From Notospermus geniculatus (taxonomy: Eukaryota > Nemertea > Pilidiophora > Heteronemertea > Lineidae): a DNA stretch of 64,000 nucleotides. The notes below the pieces were generated by a model, which saw nothing but the letters and a program-made list of their open reading frames with translations, did no database searches and was not told the origin of the DNA. Where the stretch lies: assembly GCA_002633025.1 (NCBI GenBank), contig NMRB01000367.1:132530-196529 (forward strand), in the 5' to 3' direction. Shown here in pieces: positions 22,088 to 33,725 of the stretch (its first letter is position 1; every line of letters starts with the position of its first letter). A program made the translations under genes and the position numbers.

Positions 22088-22563
22088 AAATTATTTAGCG
22101 ATGTTACGTATTTCATCGGTGACAGTCCGAGAGACAGAGACGACAGACAGAGAGACCTACAAAGTCATTGAGCACGTCTGTGTTTATGCCCCCTACCTGA
22201 GTGGGCGATAGATCTTACTCGACTGGAGGACTCCTGGCCAACGTGACATATTGATGACGACAATATCGGCAAATTCCCGGTAGGAATCCATTTTATGGCC
22301 CTGTTTATGGCAGATTTACTTCCCATTTCCTTAGGCTGAGGAATATTTGCATTAATAAGTAGAATGATCGATGAAGAAACATAGGCCGCGTCCAGCATGG
22401 CGACTTACTTCGTCTGTGGAACATGAAGAATCGATAACAGTCGTACTGACGGAAACCGTATCATTGCTTTGTGATAACCAGGTTGATGAATAAATAATAC
22501 GATCATGTGTGCTGTTGTAAGGGTTTTGGAAGTCGCCTCTCTCCCCCTTTCGCCCCTTCATCG

Positions 22564-22986
22564 TTAATAGTGAGTTTTCGCAAGCCTGACGAACCACCAA
22601 GTACGAAATAGGAAATTCAACATCATTTCCAGGACCTAATGTATTTCTGGAGACGGTTAGTACAACAAATGTCCCTGCTGCCAGTGCATCTGTTAGCATA
22701 TCATGTAATGTACATGACGACCGAGAGAGTTACATGTATGGTGCATCATGAAATTTTAAATTTCCATTTTGTATCTACGAAATATAAAACGAAAGCTAAA
22801 TTTCAAAGTTTAATATACACCGTAACTCTAACGGACTAACGTCATACGCTAAAAGACGCTCTTGCAGCAGGCAATATTTGTGGTACCAACCATCTCCTGT
22901 ATATGTAATAAATTACGTCATGGAAATAAAGTCCAATTTCGTATTTCGCACTTCATGTTTCGTCAGATTTGCGAAACCTCACTATT
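22564..22986. mobile_element. Long-arm palindromic MITE, copy-2 partner of 12459
   Basis: Ends AATAGTGAGTTTTCGCAAG and TTGCGAAACCTCACTATT. It shares its position and decay with 12459-12850 and has extra TACATGTA words inserted in the left arm. Confidence 0.75.
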
Positions 22987-23250
22987 TGCTTCAATCATGA
23001 CAGTGTTGTCAGATTGATTTCTTCCATTGTTTGTGTATTGAAATGGCCCACTGTTTGTGTCTTGAAATGCTATTCAAGCCGATGTCAGGAGTTCGCGGAG
23101 AACAGAAAAGCGACGATTCCTCTATCTATCCCAGGAAAATTGCCAAGAAGGAATTGGCACCAAACCAACGCGATAAGAAGGTAGTGCTGCTGCTGCCAAA
23201 GCATCGCCTGATTTTGTTTTTTTACGGTAGAGCCAAGTTGTATACGTTTC

Positions 23251-23370
23251 TAAAGCTGCGTTTACCAGACATCCGGAATGCGATATACGGGATGCGGAAG
23301 CGATGTTGTATGCGAAAATGCATAGCATATACCGCTTCCGCATTCCGGGTGTCCGGTAAACGCAGCTTTA
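23251..23370. mobile_element. 120-bp palindromic MITE, copy-2 partner of 13118
   Basis: Ends TAAAGCTGCGTTTACC and GGTAAACGCAGCTTTA. The TA at each end suggests a mariner-like target. Arms are nearly identical to the copy-1 element. Confidence 0.75.
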
Positions 23371-25278
23371 GATTTTAAAAGACTTTTATTTAATGGACAA
23401 GTATGAGAACAGTAGAACTCGGGAGAGGAAGAGCAGAACCACGAAATATACATATCGTACTCCTCGAGAGGAATGACATTCAAAATACAACCTATATTTA
23501 ATCGAAGAATAGCGAATGCCTTATCATTTGCCGTCTTGAGGTCCTGGAATCAGCAAGCAAAATGGCTTCAAAAACCACACACGTCGTTGACAACGAATCT
23601 CGCCTAATGGCCATGCCTCGGGCATTTGGTGGAAAAGAATTCAAACAACTAAGAGGAAATGGCCTTCAAGTAGTGTGGTATGTCCATCCTATTGTGTGTT
23701 CCTCTTTGCGCCATGTATACCCACTCTTTGGTCCGGCTATTTAATTATAAGAGAGACGGGCATTGCTTGCAAAAAGCACTGATACCTGGGACACATCAAA
23801 GTAATGCATTTCTTTATTACCCTGGTGTCACTGACACGAGGTATAAGGATTCCTTCATTGGGGAGTATTGAGTACACTTGGCTATTCAATTACGCGAAAG
23901 ACAGCGTTCAGGTATGCTTCGCTTCTCGGCACTGGGAATCAACACACGCGCGCTTTCTGGTTGTATCTGATCGCGATTTTACCGTTTCATGGTGCAGAAT
24001 TTGTCGGTTCATTGTAAAAAAGTAATAAGCTCGAGAAACCCATGGGAATGATCCGATGGGTTCATTCCTTGTCCCTAACTGGACCCGTTTGCCATGGGTT
24101 TCTTTAAATAGGTACAAGAGAATGGGTTCATGGTACCCAGAATACTTGTTGTTCTTCGGGTATGAAATGAATAGGTCCTTAGGTTGCAGTAACCCATAAT
24201 GACCTCACTTTGGCCCATCTACGACCGTGGGGTGTTGGCACCCATGAGCAGCTTTCGGATCCAACTGACCTACTGCTCGGTTTATGCTAGGCAGGTGGGT
24301 CATTTGAACCCATGGGAAAATCAGTAGAAACCAGACGATTTTTACAGTGTTCTTCAGCGGCTTGGCTGAGACAACAGTTTGAAGTGCAGGTCAGGGCCGT
24401 GATAGAAGTCATTTTAGTAAGCCCTCGGCGGAACTCTTCACAACCGATGTCAACCACCATCCATTAGTCGTCTCGGGTTCCTTCTCATTCATCACCTTCT
24501 TATTGCAAGAATGGTGCTCACCATGTTATAGGATCCTAGATGGAAAAATCACTGCCCATTTGCTATGCATACAAAACTACCAGATTATCTTCTTTTTAGT
24601 CCAGGCGATCGCTTTTGTGTTTGCACGCGTAAATCGTGCAGCAACGCTATCTTGTCCTAGACAGCTTGAATTACTCCCAAGTGGCAGTAACGAGATGGAC
24701 CCATCCCAAAGAATTGCACGCCACCAATCCCATTCGAAACCAGAAATGCGGCAATTAAGTGTGCAGAACTGGGCTGACTCACCCGGCGACGTGAACAGGT
24801 TGATAACTAAGCGAAGAGCGAAAGAAGCGAGTTACCGATTAGCAAAGACAAAGTGGTCGACAAATACCCAAGATGGCAGCTTTTATTTCTTCCCAACGCA
24901 CTTAATATCTTGGCTATACGCTACGATGCACACTACATTACATACTGCTTCCGACAAAAAAACCAACAATGCAAAGAATTCACGCCGTTCATACATGTAC
25001 GTACATGTATGCGCCGCATAATGTATTGTTGAACAGTGCTTTTGGTGTATGGGGTGTCCACTTGCCTACATGTATATATAGAAAATCATGGTTTATACCT
25101 AAAACAATCAGTTGCATTAGACAATTAGACATGTTAGATTCAGTGACGTTAACAAAAGGGAATCCATCCTTCGGTGTTAGTAGGTATGAACTCGTTCCTT
25201 GTCTCAATAATTCAGTAGCGTGAGGTCGGTACCAGAGGTCTACATATCAGTTGACGCAAAGCAACATCGGATCTTAAT

Positions 25279-25993
25279 GGGAAAAAAAATAAAACTCGAA
25301 CCGTGCCCTTGCTTGGCGAGACGAAAAAAACTGAAACAGAGTAGAATGATTGGACGATTTTCTTTTCGTGCTATTGGGCGGCTTATCGGGTGTCTCTTAG
25401 CTTGCTCAGTGTGAAGACACCTAAAGCCGTTAATGGAACACGTCTTACATGCATGTCACAGCTCACAGTCGAGACAATTATAAGGGGCAAATCTCAGACG
25501 AGACATGATTCAATTTTCATCTCTTGCGATATGGCCGCCTTAAATTGGACAAAGTAGGATGTAATTAATGTAGTTAGTCGGAGGCTCTTTGCGAGACCAT
25601 GTAATAATCACTTTCGTGTAAATTACTAAGTAATTTCTTCGCAAAGCTATACTAATAGGATTGATACCTAGCTTCTGAAATAGTCGACATTAAAGGGAGG
25701 ATACACAAAAGGAAGAAAAGCGATACCATAAAAATCCAATCACGTATTAATGGGTTCATTTCCCAGCATAGTGTGGGCGGATGATGATGAGATGATATAT
25801 ATAGTGGAACAAAATATGATGAAATGCTTGATGGGAATAATGGAAGTTTCGATCTCCAATGACCTCTATAGGTAAAATAATGTATATTGTGATGATCTTT
25901 GTATCTCAAGACAGTGAATCTGTGGCTGTCTCGATTCTTATCAGAAAATGCCGATGATTGTTTTGTCCATGAATATTCGACTCATCGGACTGT
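25279..25993. other. No feature recognised
   Basis: Single-copy sequence after the end of block A. A 64-codon frame (MRSVPEVYISVDAKQHR...) crosses the block boundary, which argues against a conserved gene. Confidence 0.4.
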
Positions 25994-26002
25994 GTCAGGG
26001 GT

Positions 26003-26882
26003 GGGTATTTGTAGACTAAGAAATGAAACGAAACGAGAAACAAAGAAACGAAACCAGAGACGATGTCCTATGGCGCATTCATGGTCTGTAGTCGAGTGTT
26101 TTAAAATGGTTTCTAATGAAATAGGGACCTGGCTGAACTGTGCAGTCAGCACGGACCTCCTACACTGTTAAAAATGCTGACAACACTTTGCTGGCAGCAG
26201 AGTAACACAGCACTTTTCTGTATTTTGACTGCACCCGTTTACTGCATTTTGACAGCAAAATTGTATGAATTCTACAACAAATGATGTCTTTAAAACTGAG
26301 AAACTGTAATCTTGCTGTTAAATTCCAGTGAAAAAAACAGCAGTTTGCAGTGAAATGAATTTTACAGCAACCTTGCAGTGAAAATTCTGCTGTAAATTTA
26401 CAGAATGATATTTATGGTTCCCGATCAATCAGATCGGGAACCATATTGTGTTTGGTCATGGTGCCTGTGTGTGTGTGTGTCTGTGTGTGTGTGTGTGTGT
26501 CTGTGTGTCCGGTCTGTCACACCTTCATATGTCATCTCCTGGAACAGCTACAGTCTTGGAAACAAGTCCTACCTGATCAGAGGTCAAGGTCAAACCCCTG
26601 TCATGCCTGTAAGGTCCTCTTACACAAGCGGGAACCATCAGACATTTACAATGTCATCTTGTTTTAACAGTGTAAAAGATATTGGGAATGCACAATACCC
26701 AGTTTCTATCCACAAGTTCCCTCTAAGATGTTACATTATAGTCCAAAAGGAGCGGCCTAAGGATAAACCCCAGCCTTGGCAAAAACGTCAGTCATCGCCG
26801 TTCCAGTAACCAGATTGTTCCATGTTTTACATGTAGGGCCTATATGTTTCGTTTCGTTTCGTTTCTTGTTTTACAAATACCC
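26003..26882. mobile_element. 880-bp non-autonomous transposon, 9-bp target duplication
   Basis: Inverted termini GGGTATTTGTAGAC and TTGTTTTACAAATACCC. Each continues inward with repeated GAAACGAAACGA on the left and its complement on the right. Immediate flanks are GTCAGGGGT (25994-26002) and GTCAGGGAT (26883-26891), a 9-bp duplication with one mismatch. The inside holds a GT microsatellite, a TTCCCGATC palindrome and several near-repeats of ACAGCA/CAGTGAAA. No transposase. Nine bases suggests Mutator-like; eight would suggest hAT. Confidence 0.65.
26466..26512. repeat. (GT)n microsatellite
   Basis: Interrupted GT dinucleotide run, inside the 880-bp transposon, just after a short TGGTTCCCGATC/GATCGGGAACCA hairpin. 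Confidence 0.9.
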
Positions 26883-27284
26883 GTCAGGGATTGCGCTCTT
26901 GTGGCCTTCTCAGGGAACAACTAAAGGGATGCACAAGCTGTCGTCGAAAACTCTTTGAAGGAGTACTCTTCCCTCTTGGACATGTCGTTTTGCTTCAGGG
27001 CAGAACTTCACCGATCCAGCATGTTAACGAATTCCATTAGGAAAATATCGACGGGAAGAACATCTGGTTTTCTTCTGTGGATGCAATATCTGGATACGCT
27101 GAACAGAACGCCGAATATATAAAAGAATAAAAATTCCCATTATTCCTCCCGGCCGGTCTTCATCTGTGTAATGACTTTGTTAATAATCATCAAACATTAC
27201 TATTGGTCTCCGGCGATATGGCTCTGCCAGAGATTTATGTCCTCGATCCTGGTTTAGGGCTACACAACATACACAACACGACGT

Positions 27285-27640
27285 GGCGAGCTAGTCTCGC
27301 GCAGCCAGACCTTCGGTCTACCAACCGAGGGTCTGGCCACAACGTCTAAAACTTTTGTGATGCTGCTTTGCGCACGGCTGGCGTCAGTCACGTGATCCTG
27401 CAATAGACCGCCGTTATTTTGCAATCATGTGACACCCCCGTCCAAGATAATATGGCCAATCGGCATGGCTGTAACATCTGAATTCAAAATCGACCAATCA
27501 GCGTTGATACCAGGATTTCGGTATTAATTTCTCGTAACAAAAATTGTCGACGTTGGTCTCAGTCTCTGTAATGCTGCGCAGTTCGTGCATGCGTATTACA
27601 GAGACTGAGTGCCTCAGTCTAGTGGCGAGCCTGTCTCAAC
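27285..27640. repeat. Probable repeat remnants with a hairpin
   Basis: CTAGTCTCGCGCAGCCAGACC and a following ACCGAGGGTCTGG look like the end of a dispersed element. At 27558-27612 CTCAGTCTCTGTAAT and ATTACAGAGACTGAG form a 15-bp stem around a GC-rich loop. Family not identified. Confidence 0.35.
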
Positions 27641-27696
27641 GAGAGAAAATAATAAGGGCGTTTTCCGTCATATGTTACCTTTTGTATCTAGCGTAT

Positions 27697-27945
27697 AATT
27701 AAGAATATGAAATAGAAATCGGGTTTCTAAGGTGAAAGACATTGCTTCCTACCAGGATCGAACCCACGAACCCGTATAATTAGCGTATAATTAAGCGTAG
27801 CGTATAACTAAGGCGTGCTGCCCCTTAGTGCTGGCGATTGATGCCTTATGCGAGGGTCCGTGGGTTCGATTCTGGTAGGAAGCAATGTCTTTCACCTTAG
27901 AAACTCGATTTCTATTTCATATTCTAGCGTATAATCACCGTGACA
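27697..27945. mobile_element. Foldback with tRNA-like promoter boxes
   Basis: Arms of about 65 bp face each other: TATGAAATAGAAATCGGG and CTCGATTTCTATTTCATA, then GTGAAAGACATTGCTTCC and GGAAGCAATGTCTTTCAC. On the plus strand TGCCCCTTAGTGCTGG resembles an RNA polymerase III A box. GGTTCGATTC, 40-50 bp on, matches the B box. The left arm carries a second B box inverted. GCGTATAA words recur at both ends and in the middle. It is either a tRNA-derived SINE that has folded back on itself or two SINE heads inverted. Confidence 0.55.
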
Positions 27946-28018
27946 AACAGTTCCATTACTTGTAATCATAATCTATGATGGGTATATATCATACGTGTAG
28001 ATAAGGCCACACTTTTTT

Positions 28019-28167
28019 TATTCTTTGGTTTACGGGCCCGCCGACGTGGCAAAATGCCATTCCGAAAAAAAAATAAAATTGGGAAAATCAGTCCTAAGTT
28101 TTTTTTTATTTTTATTCCGTCCTCCGTACCTGGGCTCAGAAACTTTGTGCCCGTAAACCAAAGAATA
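28019..28167. mobile_element. 150-bp MITE (TATTCTTTGGTTTACGGGC ends)
   Basis: Inverted ends TATTCTTTGGTTTACGGGC and GCCCGTAAACCAAAGAATA. The centre has A-rich and T-rich runs that can also pair. TA at each end is consistent with a mariner-like target. Non-coding. Confidence 0.7.
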
Positions 28168-28907
28168 TAATAACCCTGGCCTAAAGGGACATAATTACAA
28201 TGATACTTATGATCCAGCTCAAAGAATTCTTGTATGGAAACCTTCTATTAGTTCTTAATGGGTGTATTTCATGTGTCCATTAGCAAGGATAATGATGAAC
28301 TCTCGTCAACTCTCACCGTACTTTAACCAAGCCTTATATAACGATTTCTAGGTTCCATCATATCTCAGTGGTTCCATACAAAAGATACACTCGTCCCCAG
28401 TGTTCAGTTGGCCATAGGTATAGACCCACTAAACACTGGCATGATTGGCGCCAAAAGTGAAGTACCATCAATAGATGGCGCTGTATGACGAGGGATACAC
28501 ATACTTTCTGATTGGCTAAGATACGTGTACAAAATGTATACACTCTATATTCATACTCGCGGCTACAATAAATGTCGACGAAAATGCGAGGGGTAGCACG
28601 AGGTACGTCTTGCCGTAGTCAACCACAAACTTTGACTCCATCACACGGAACATAAATATTTTACCAAATTGGCTTGATTCCTCCACAATTTATTCAGTCA
28701 ATCAGCCAAATATTGATTGCTTCTTGAGTTTCTTGAGCATAAAATCGATTGTGTAGTCAGACGAAGCCAGCGGCATTTGCCTCCCCTTGAGTTATGCTTC
28801 GGGCGGAATGCAATCCCGGCTCGTCTACGTCTAATACACATCCGGTTGATTTGATCTAGAGCGATATCAGAGAGGTCTGGAGGAGGTTTTTAAATTGAAA
28901 CTATTTC
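28168..28907. other. No feature recognised
   Basis: Unique sequence between a MITE and the second duplicated block. No exon, RNA gene or inverted repeat seen. Confidence 0.4.
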
Positions 28908-29532
28908 ATATTGGATGTGTCAAATGGCTAATGTAAAGGAGAGCGCGATACTTGAAAGCAACGGAAACGGTCGAGAGGAAGTGTCAAACTTGAATCCATC
29001 ATCTCCATTTGTGGTTAAACAAACAAAAGCACATTCCATTTCCTTCTTATCGGCAAATGGTGGACTACGTATCGGAGGGATTGGAGACTTATTGGGATTC
29101 TCTCCGCAATTACCATAATAACATTTGAGTGCTTGTAAGCAATTGATTGCCACTTATTGCCGTGATCCATTACTGCGCTTTGGAAACTTGAGTGTCAACT
29201 AAAAGTTCCCGTGACGATATTTTGGTGGCATTGTGGTCACCAAATTTTCCGTCGGCTCTGCACATAACTGTGCCAGACGTCAGCATTATGGAATCGACAT
29301 GGATGTTGAATCATGTCGACAATCGACTGCAATCATTACATAGTGTTCATTTTCTTATGTAGAACAGCTGCAACGATAATAACTTACATACCACATGTAC
29401 AGAGATCGTCAGGCGTATCATTTCTACAGCCACAACTGAACATCTGTTACCAAATTTTGCAAGATTTTCACACGATATTTTACATGTATGTGGATGTGTT
29501 ATCGAACGGCGGTATTCGCATTATTACACGTA

Positions 29533-30443
29533 GAGTCATGGACATTAGTTTATCTACAGTTTGTACTTTCAATATTTAAAATACTACTGGGCCAATTTAA
29601 ACACGGTTTGTTCCATATGAAAATACATCTTGTTGGTCATATTTCTGCATCAAAATTTTGGAAATTTGATAATATCGTAATTACATGTATGTAATAGCTC
29701 ATCACAAAAAACACTAAATATCAAACTTCTTATTATGTAATATTTTGCGATTTTTGTTGCAGATGTGATAGAGTGCAACTTTCTAAGGATTTTGGGCTTT
29801 GTTTCATCAAAATATGTCGAGTGGTTGCTGAGATATTTGAGATTATCAAAATTTTGATAATTTGAGATTTTCGTGTTCTGTGGGAAATTTTGATGCCATT
29901 AGATAAAGCTAGCCTCAGAATATGGATATACTAAATTTTGGAACTTTTTGCCTTATCTGGGCAGAAATTTTGCGTATTTTTCAAAGTACCGGTATCAAAA
30001 TGTTGATATTTTGAAAAACATGCTTCACTTCTAACCAGTTTCGGCTAAACGTTCCAAAACTTCATACTTCTTGGTTTTTAGGTGAGCTCTGTCCACTGAT
30101 ATCAAAATTTTGTGAAAAATTGAAAAATCTCAAATTATCGAAATTTTGATACATGTAATCTCAAATATCTCAGCAACCACTCAACATATTTAGATGAAAC
30201 AAAGTCCATGATTCTTAGAAGGTTCCACTCTATCAAAACTGCAACAAAAGTCACAAAAAATTACATAATAAAAATGTTGATTTTTATGATTTTTTCTGAT
30301 GAGCTATTACGTAATTAGGATATTTCCAAATTTCCAAAATGTTGATGCAGAAATATGACCAACAAGATGTACTTTCATATGGAAAAACCGTGTTTAAATT
30401 GGCACAGTAGTATTTTAAATATTGAAACTAATGTCCGTGACTG
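29533..30443. mobile_element. AT-rich long foldback, about 910 bp
   Basis: Arms of nearly 400 bp face each other. TTAAACACGG, TCATATGGAAA-type words, GTTGCTGAGATATTTGAG and GATTATCAAAATTTTGATA on one side have complements on the other. Extremely rich in AAATTTT and TTTTGATA words. Present in both block copies (second at about 38606-39482). The target duplication was not resolved. Open frames across it are not credible. Confidence 0.7.
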
Positions 30444-30679
30444 TACAATGTAAAACACCAAAGACCAAAACTTGAAAACATTGGGAGAAGACACGATTGT
30501 CTTTCTTTTAGCGATGGATATGATTTCCATCTTTGCAGTGGCAAATGCAGAAACAGCTGCAATATGACCACATCACGGATATTCAGATACAGGAATCAAG
30601 TGACACAATCGAAAAAGAACTGAGTTGCTTGCAACCTGGCATTTTGCCTGTGGAATTCCAATTTTATATTGCCAAGAGA

Positions 30680-31130
30680 CGTCTGATACATGTATTTCCA
30701 GCAACCAACCACTACCAACATGAACACTGGCTTGTATGTATTACCATACCTCTATCAAGTAACTATCTCTATTAGTCATCAAATAGCCAGTGTTATTCCC
30801 TTAAGCGCATCAGGATGTGTTTCCCATAGTAGACGTCACGCTACATGGATCATCCTGTCACTCCGGGATAATCAAATTAATCTTGGCGATCCGATATGGA
30901 ATGATGCGGGGCCGTTTTGGCATCAGTCCCTTTAGTCGAATCCTGTGTGTATTTGTTGCTGGTGGTGCAATATACGTATCTAAATCGGTGTTTATATCAA
31001 AATATCGTGCCAGTATATTGGACCTTTGCCCTCCGACGTTCGCTGTAGATCTGTGTAGATGGTAGAATGGCCACGACAGGGGCATTTACTCATAGACCTA
31101 AACCTATAGTACGATCTACCATGCTTGAAT
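30680..31130. other. Tract identical in both block copies
   Basis: About 450 bp appear identical to 39717-40167, while neighbouring sequence shows regular differences. Open frames exist on both strands, including a minus-strand one reading HRIRLKGLMPKRPRIIPYRI, but no domain is recognisable. It may be a conserved noncoding element, a gene-conversion tract or one region assembled twice from the same reads. Confidence 0.35.
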
Positions 31131-31131
31131 G

Positions 31132-31270
31132 TTAAGGCAAAACCTAGCAAGTCACACATTTTGATCAAAGTTGAGTTGATACCATTTTTGTACTCACTAG
31201 GTTTGGTCTCATCTTCTAATGCATATTTCTCAAAAGTGAAAAAAAATTGACTTGCTTGGTTTTGCCTTAA
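31132..31270. mobile_element. MITE with TTAAGGCAAAACC ends
   Basis: Inverted ends TTAAGGCAAAACCTAGCAAG and CTTGCTTGGTTTTGCCTTAA over 139 bp, with TTAA (or TA) at each boundary. Copy 2 of the block is cut inside this element by the N at 40205. Confidence 0.7.
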
Positions 31271-31295
31271 CACTCCAGTACTGAGCCTTGTAATG

Positions 31296-31533
31296 TAAAG
31301 TCCGGCAACATCTAACTACGACCCAATGGAATGCGGAAGTAATGTAATGTGGCAGAGCTTTGCGGTTTTTAATCATGCCTGTCGACTATTTTTGGTCGTT
31401 CCCCGATTGTTCGCGCTATGCACCGGTTATGCAAGAGCCGCGTGTGATTAAAGGTCCGTAGAAAATCCGAGTATCATTTCCTAACTTCCGCATTCCATTG
31501 GGTCGTAGTTACAGTAGATGTTGCCGGACTTTA
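31296..31533. mobile_element. MITE with TAAAGTCCGGCAACATC ends
   Basis: Arms of about 50 bp: AAAGTCCGGCAACATCTA, then CTACGACCCAATGGAATGC; right, GCATTCCATTGGGTCGTAG, then GATGTTGCCGGACTTTA. TA at both ends. Centre GC-mixed, no ORF. Confidence 0.75.
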
Positions 31534-31618
31534 TACACTGTGTAAAGCTCCAGCCGGACGTCACAGGAGGACGAATGCACAGTGGGCGGCTATTCTTCGC
31601 GAAATGCGAATGAGCTTC

Positions 31619-31860
31619 TTAGGGCCGATTTAATAGACGTTTGCTAAGCTAGCCATTGGTTCCACCAAAAATAGATAGGCGTGCGAAAAATGTAAAATAA
31701 ATTTTTCACCAAAAAGTCCCCGTTTTCTAAGCTCTGTATAGTGCTTACTATCCATCCAAACCGGACTTTTTGGTGAAAATTTAGTTGTAGGTCTACACTT
31801 TTCGCATGCCTTGGTGGAACCAATGGTTAGCTTAGCAAACGTCCATTAAATCGGCCCTTA
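31619..31860. mobile_element. MITE with GGGCCGATTTAATAGACG ends, TTA target
   Basis: Ends GGGCCGATTTAATAGACGTT and AACGTCCATTAAATCGGCCC, flanked by TTA on each side. The arms extend through GCTAAGC and CCATTGGTTCCACCAA; an inner pair CACCAAAAAGTCC/GGACTTTTTGGTG follows. A 3-bp TTA target with GGG ends fits PIF/Harbinger. Confidence 0.75.
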
Positions 31861-31861
31861 A

Positions 31862-33440
31862 TATTTTACCTGTTGCAGTTGTGTCAAAAAATTCGTTTAG
31901 CCGTTCGTACAGGACGTGAGTCCTACTGTTTTTTTCCTGTTACCTAAGCCATTAATCAACTACTGCGGATATCAATATTTATTTTCCGTCGGTATCGTGA
32001 TAGCCGATTCAGACGAGTGTGATTAATAGAAGAAATCCCCCAGCCTTGCGTCATTTAGCCATATGTAGTGTTCTTGAAACATGTTCTCGTAGCAGTGGAA
32101 ATATTCCGACTTTGCCGATAGAAGCCTCGCTCGGATTCACACCTTGGTGACGGATGATACTCTGCGGATGATAAAATGTACATGCACTGATGTATATATA
32201 CGCCGTTCCCTCTGAGGGGCACCTAATCACGTCATGTATATTCTAATGAAACCGTCCCGACTATCCCTCTCGCTTGATATGAGGCGGGTTAGCAATTAAT
32301 CAACCTTCGTTGTGAATAATGAGTCACCTAGCTGACATAAAAGCTCATTACTACTATGATATCACGCTCCGCTGTAACACCCAATCCAGATTTATGTGCC
32401 GACGTAACATTCTTAAATGGTTTTTTTAATGTAGTAGTAGATTCTTTCAACAGAATTATTGCCGCCTGATGTAACCGCAAAATACGGGGCTTGTTTCAGA
32501 TAAGCCATAGATCTACTCCGTCGGCAGAGATAACATATCTGGTTGTCAGATAGATGTTACCTGCTCTGATTGCCGATCAGAAGCTTCCAGATGCCATCTC
32601 TGCATGCTGGATATGCCAGATGCTAGTGACATTATTGTTTTCGGAGGGGCTTACATTTTACTATTAAAGATAGAGTGTGGTTGAGGGTCGGGTCATGGCT
32701 TCTATTATAGCTAATCAACAACACACTGGATAGAAGCATATAAAAAAACATAAGGAACTCAGCAATGAATCAGTAAATTTCAGGATATCGGATCTCAAAA
32801 TCTTGTCGATATCAGTAATATTTAATGCAACGTGTGTCAGCAGTCGCAATGCCCATACATAAAATATTCGCCTTGTACAAAGATGTGTTATGGTGTTGTG
32901 GAAGCCGCATTTCAATAGATTTTTTTTTCAACAGATGGATCATTACGGCGGTTGAAAATTATGTTGCCAGGCAGCGAAAATATATGGTTCGCTAATGGTA
33001 AATGCCAAGATGAACATAACAAAAGTGTCATAGCAAACAAAAGCGGCGCAACGCGGCATAAAGGATTTTCCTTATTTGGAGAGTTGGAAAGCACACAATC
33101 AGAGCGAGCGAGAGAGAGAGCACTCCATAGCCAACAGATGCTACTGTAGTCGGAAATGTTTTGGATAGTGCGTGTTGGCGATATTTCAGCAGAATGAGAT
33201 CAAAACGATAATGCCTTTTTCAAAGTAGGCCTAGGCAGACAACAGGCTCTCAGACAACAGGCTTTGCTTACTTTTATACGTTTTTTTTCTCCCAGACATT
33301 TCAATCTGTTTTCTCATGTTGCTGATCTGAATAATATTGTAAAGGGTAAAGGCTAAAAGTCACGAATGCGAACCACTCAGAGGTGAAGAACAATTGGGCT
33401 CTTGGTCGATATCGCTGGTTGAAAATGTCGACGTTAAAAT
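31862..33440. other. No gene recognised
   Basis: Partly matched by 40206-41430 in copy 2. It includes a short GAGAGA run near 33106-33120 and short frames such as MKIMLPGSENIWFANGKCQ at 32952 that persist in both copies without a domain. No splice-supported exon seen. Confidence 0.35.
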
Positions 33441-33634
33441 CCAGGGCGGATATTTAAAAAAAATTGTTAGGCCCAGTTGTTGCTAGTTGTGTACATTGGC
33501 CTGTACAAACTGGTAAACTGGGCACTTCAGCAAGTACCTAGGGGTGAATGTCGTCCACAGCAGCTTGGACGAATTTTTTTCACCGCTTTTTCTATCTTAT
33601 GTTCTTCTCTTGGCCAATCATAACCCCTGGCCCC

Positions 33635-33725
33635 TATCCCACAACCCTTGATACCTGGTCTCCTACCTCTACTCCTAAGGCCTAGCCCTAATCCTTACCC
33701 TAGCCCTAACCCCTGCCCTTACAGG
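33635..33725. repeat. Degenerate telomere-like CCCTAA tract
   Basis: CCTAGCCCTAATCCTTACCCTAGCCCTAACCCCTG-type wording, written here only in outline, contains repeated CCCTAA/CCCTAG hexamers with errors. The other block copy has it at 41640-41695. Chordate telomeres are TTAGGG. This may be an interstitial telomere-like tract or just a C-rich run. Confidence 0.45.

Larger units (their letters stand above)
15333..25278. repeat. Large duplicated block A, copy 2
   Basis: Second copy of 7098-15330, complete through the region hidden by Ns in copy 1. It continues at 25279 into unique sequence. At 15420 it lacks 42 bp present at 7189-7230; the missing piece is flanked by ATGTG repeats in copy 1, as in slippage deletion. 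Confidence 0.8.

Noticed and set aside
26582-26594. AGGTCAAGGTCA nuclear-receptor-type site
   Set aside because: A 12-bp match inside a transposon with no gene nearby; expected by chance at this length scale.
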